A stretch of 64,000 nt of DNA, taken from positions 310,001 to 374,000 of the forward strand of contig NZ_KB891997.1 in assembly GCF_000373625.1 (NCBI RefSeq), written 5' to 3'. This DNA is from Streptomyces sp. LaPpAH-108. Its GTDB lineage: Bacteria > Actinomycetota > Actinomycetes > Streptomycetales > Streptomycetaceae. The position numbers and the translations under genes were made by a program. The notes under the pieces were generated by a model. The model worked only from the letters and a program-made list of their open reading frames with translations, was not told the origin of the DNA and ran no database searches. Position 1 is the stretch's first letter. Every line of letters begins with the position of its first letter. Positions 62,694 to 64,000 of the stretch are shown here, piece by piece.

Positions 62694-63350
62694 ATGGCCG
62701 TCATCCACCGCACCACTCTGAAGCCGACCAAGCTCGAACTTCTCACCCCCTGGCTGCCCACCCGTTCCTGGTACCGAGGCGGCCCGGGGGAGCCCCGGCT
62801 GGAACGGACCGGCGGTTTCCGCCTCGACGACCCCGAGGGCGAGGTCGGCATCGAGTTCATGGTGGCCACCGATTCCGCGGGCCCCGAGCCGGTCGCCTAT
62901 CTGGTCCCGCTCACCTATCGCGGCGCCCCGCTCCCCGGCGCGGAGCACGCCCTCGTCGGCACCACCGAGCACGGCGTCCTCGGCAAGCGCTGGGTCTACG
63001 ACGGCTGCCACGACCCGGTGCTGGTCGGCGAGTTGCTGGCGCTGATCGTGGGCGACGCCCAAGCCGTGGCGCAGAGCGTCACCGACACCCCCGACCGCGA
63101 GGTCACCCGCTCCCACACCGGCACGCCCCTCCCGCGCACCCCCTTCGCCCCGGCACCCGCCGAGGACGCCGACGGCACGAGCGTGCCCGCACCGGGTGGC
63201 GCGACCCTGCGCGTCCACCGCGTCCTGCGCCCGGTCCCGGAGAACCCGCCCGCGTGCCCCGGCGACGCGGCGGGTCATGTGGCGACCGGCTGGCCGGGGC
63301 CGGACGGCTCCCGGCTGCGCGCGGTCTTCGTGACGCTGCACACCGGCTGA
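62694..63350 (+). CDS. Maltokinase N-terminal-cap-like protein
   Basis: A 218-residue cytoplasmic protein. MAVIHRTTLKPTKLELLTPWLPTRSWY with GGFRLDDPEGEVGIEFMV resembles the N-terminal cap domain of maltokinase (Mak/Pep2), but the kinase domain is absent. Homologues in Streptomyces are often labelled 1,4-alpha-glucan branching protein, which the sequence does not support. The GlgE trehalose-glycogen pathway uses Mak, so a regulatory or partner role there is conceivable. GAGGAGGAG precedes the ATG. Confidence 0.75.
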   Translation: MAVIHRTTLKPTKLELLTPWLPTRSWYRGGPGEPRLERTGGFRLDDPEGEVGIEFMVATDSAGPEPVAYLVPLTYRGAPLPGAEHALVGTTEHGVLGKRWVYDGCHDPVLVGELLALIVGDAQAVAQSVTDTPDREVTRSHTGTPLPRTPFAPAPAEDADGTSVPAPGGATLRVHRVLRPVPENPPACPGDAAGHVATGWPGPDGSRLRAVFVTLHTG

Positions 63351-63578
63351 CCGCGCGGCAAGCACCGGCGGCACCGACAGCACCGGCAACCGGGTAAGCG
63401 CGCGGGCGCCTCTGGCATGAGCAGGTCAGATCTGTCACGCTTGCCCCGGCCGCGCCCTCCTCACCGAGGGCGCACCCCGCACGGCCATCGCGCAGCCCCA
63501 CCCCACGGCCGCGCCGGCGCACTCCGGCCGGACTCGGCCATCAGCAGGCCGAAACCCCGGCCTTCGCGAAGGAGTAGC

Positions 63579-64000
63579 GTGTTGAGACCCACCCCCCACA
63601 AGGCGCTCGGCGGGCTCGCCCTCGCCGCCCTGCTCGCCTTCTGCCTGCCCGCGGGCTCCGCAGCCGCCCGGCCCGCCGAGGCGAAGGCGGCCGACGCCTG
63701 CACCCCGGCCCAGGTCGTCGGCAACGGCGGCTTCGAGAGCGGCACTTCGCCCTGGACCCAGTCCTCCAGCGGCCTGATCACCAGCCGCACCGGGCAGAGC
63801 GCGCACGGCGGTTCCGCCTACGCCTGGCTCGGCGGCACCGGCGCCACCCGCACCGACACGCTCACCCAGAGCGTCACCGTGCCCAGCGGCTGCGGCAGCG
63901 CCACCCTCAGCTTCCATCTCCACATCGACACCGCCGAGACCACCTCCTCCACCGCCTACGACAAACTGACGGTGAAGCTCGGCGGCACCACCCTCGCGAG
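63579..64000 (+). CDS. N-terminal part of a secreted protein, cut by the window end
   Basis: The frame opens with GTG at 63579 after GGAG and runs off the window after 140 residues. Residues 1-40 are a signal peptide (ALGGLALAALLAFCLPAGSAAA). The mature part begins with CTPAQVVGNGGFESG, followed by a Ser/Thr/Gly-rich beta-rich stretch (SYAYAWLGGTG-like) that resembles the carbohydrate-binding or lectin-like modules placed before secreted peptidases and glycoside hydrolases. The catalytic part, if any, lies outside the window. A TTG one codon later is another possible start. Confidence 0.75.
   Translation, partial: MLRPTPHKALGGLALAALLAFCLPAGSAAARPAEAKAADACTPAQVVGNGGFESGTSPWTQSSSGLITSRTGQSAHGGSAYAWLGGTGATRTDTLTQSVTVPSGCGSATLSFHLHIDTAETTSSTAYDKLTVKLGGTTLA

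Overview
The window is actinobacterial chromosome, almost certainly Streptomyces. GC content is very high with strong third-position GC bias. GTG and TTG starts are common. The gene content is typical of the genus: a SARP regulator, a DUF574-type methyltransferase, a SapA-like secreted protein, a 25-residue bL37-type ribosomal protein, CE1758/CE1759-type flavin pair genes, DUF3533 and DUF5996 proteins. No tRNA, rRNA, CRISPR array, insertion sequence or phage gene was recognised.

Bases 1-27,500 are largely redox and stress housekeeping. They hold the 3' end of fdhD, a LysR regulator, a FUSC membrane protein, a B-type dye-decolorising peroxidase and a first FdhF/YdeP-type molybdopterin oxidoreductase. 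Next come an hsp20 gene divergent from an unusual Clp/Hsp100 ATPase, a degenerate M20 hydrolase, greA, zwf, bL37, a sugar MFS transporter, a CDF metal exporter, a DUF3533 protein, a two-Rossmann channel-like protein and a DoxX protein. A second FdhF/YdeP oxidoreductase, a secreted SapA-like protein and cydAB follow. Two formate-dehydrogenase-like catalytic subunits, their sulfurtransferase FdhD and a bd oxidase in one window suggest a low-oxygen respiratory theme.

Bases 27,900-35,200 hold a PYROXD2-like oxidoreductase, a glyceraldehyde-3-phosphate dehydrogenase, a GlxA-type AraC regulator, and a cobalamin riboswitch in front of the cobalt-transport genes cbtB-cbtA. Then come an orphan iron box, a histidine-phosphatase homologue that has lost its catalytic histidines, and an intact M20 amidohydrolase.

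Bases 35,356-51,776 are the most interesting part: a ribosomal-peptide (RiPP) cluster of the TOMM / thiazolyl-peptide type. A 57-residue precursor has a last 22 residues made only of Ser, Thr and Cys apart from a terminal Ala. It faces a tightly overlapping nine-gene operon on the other strand: SARP regulator, leader-binding F protein, second YcaO, SagB-type dehydrogenase, split lantibiotic dehydratase (glutamylation and SpaB_C parts), a PqqD/M50-protease/ABC-ATPase fusion, an ABC permease and a first YcaO. Only one SpaB_C protein is present, so the simplest prediction is a linear or modified azole peptide with dehydroamino acids (goadsporin-like) rather than a pyridine-centred thiopeptide. 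I do not recognise the product.

Bases 51,900-64,000 return to ordinary genes: small hypothetical proteins, DUF5996, a luciferase-like monooxygenase with its FMN reductase, a secreted GH54 arabinofuranosidase with two ricin-type lectin domains, an SDR, a DUF574 methyltransferase, phosphoglucomutase, a secreted SGNH esterase, a maltokinase-cap-like protein and the start of a secreted protein cut by the window edge. Strong hairpins mark the ends of many of these units.
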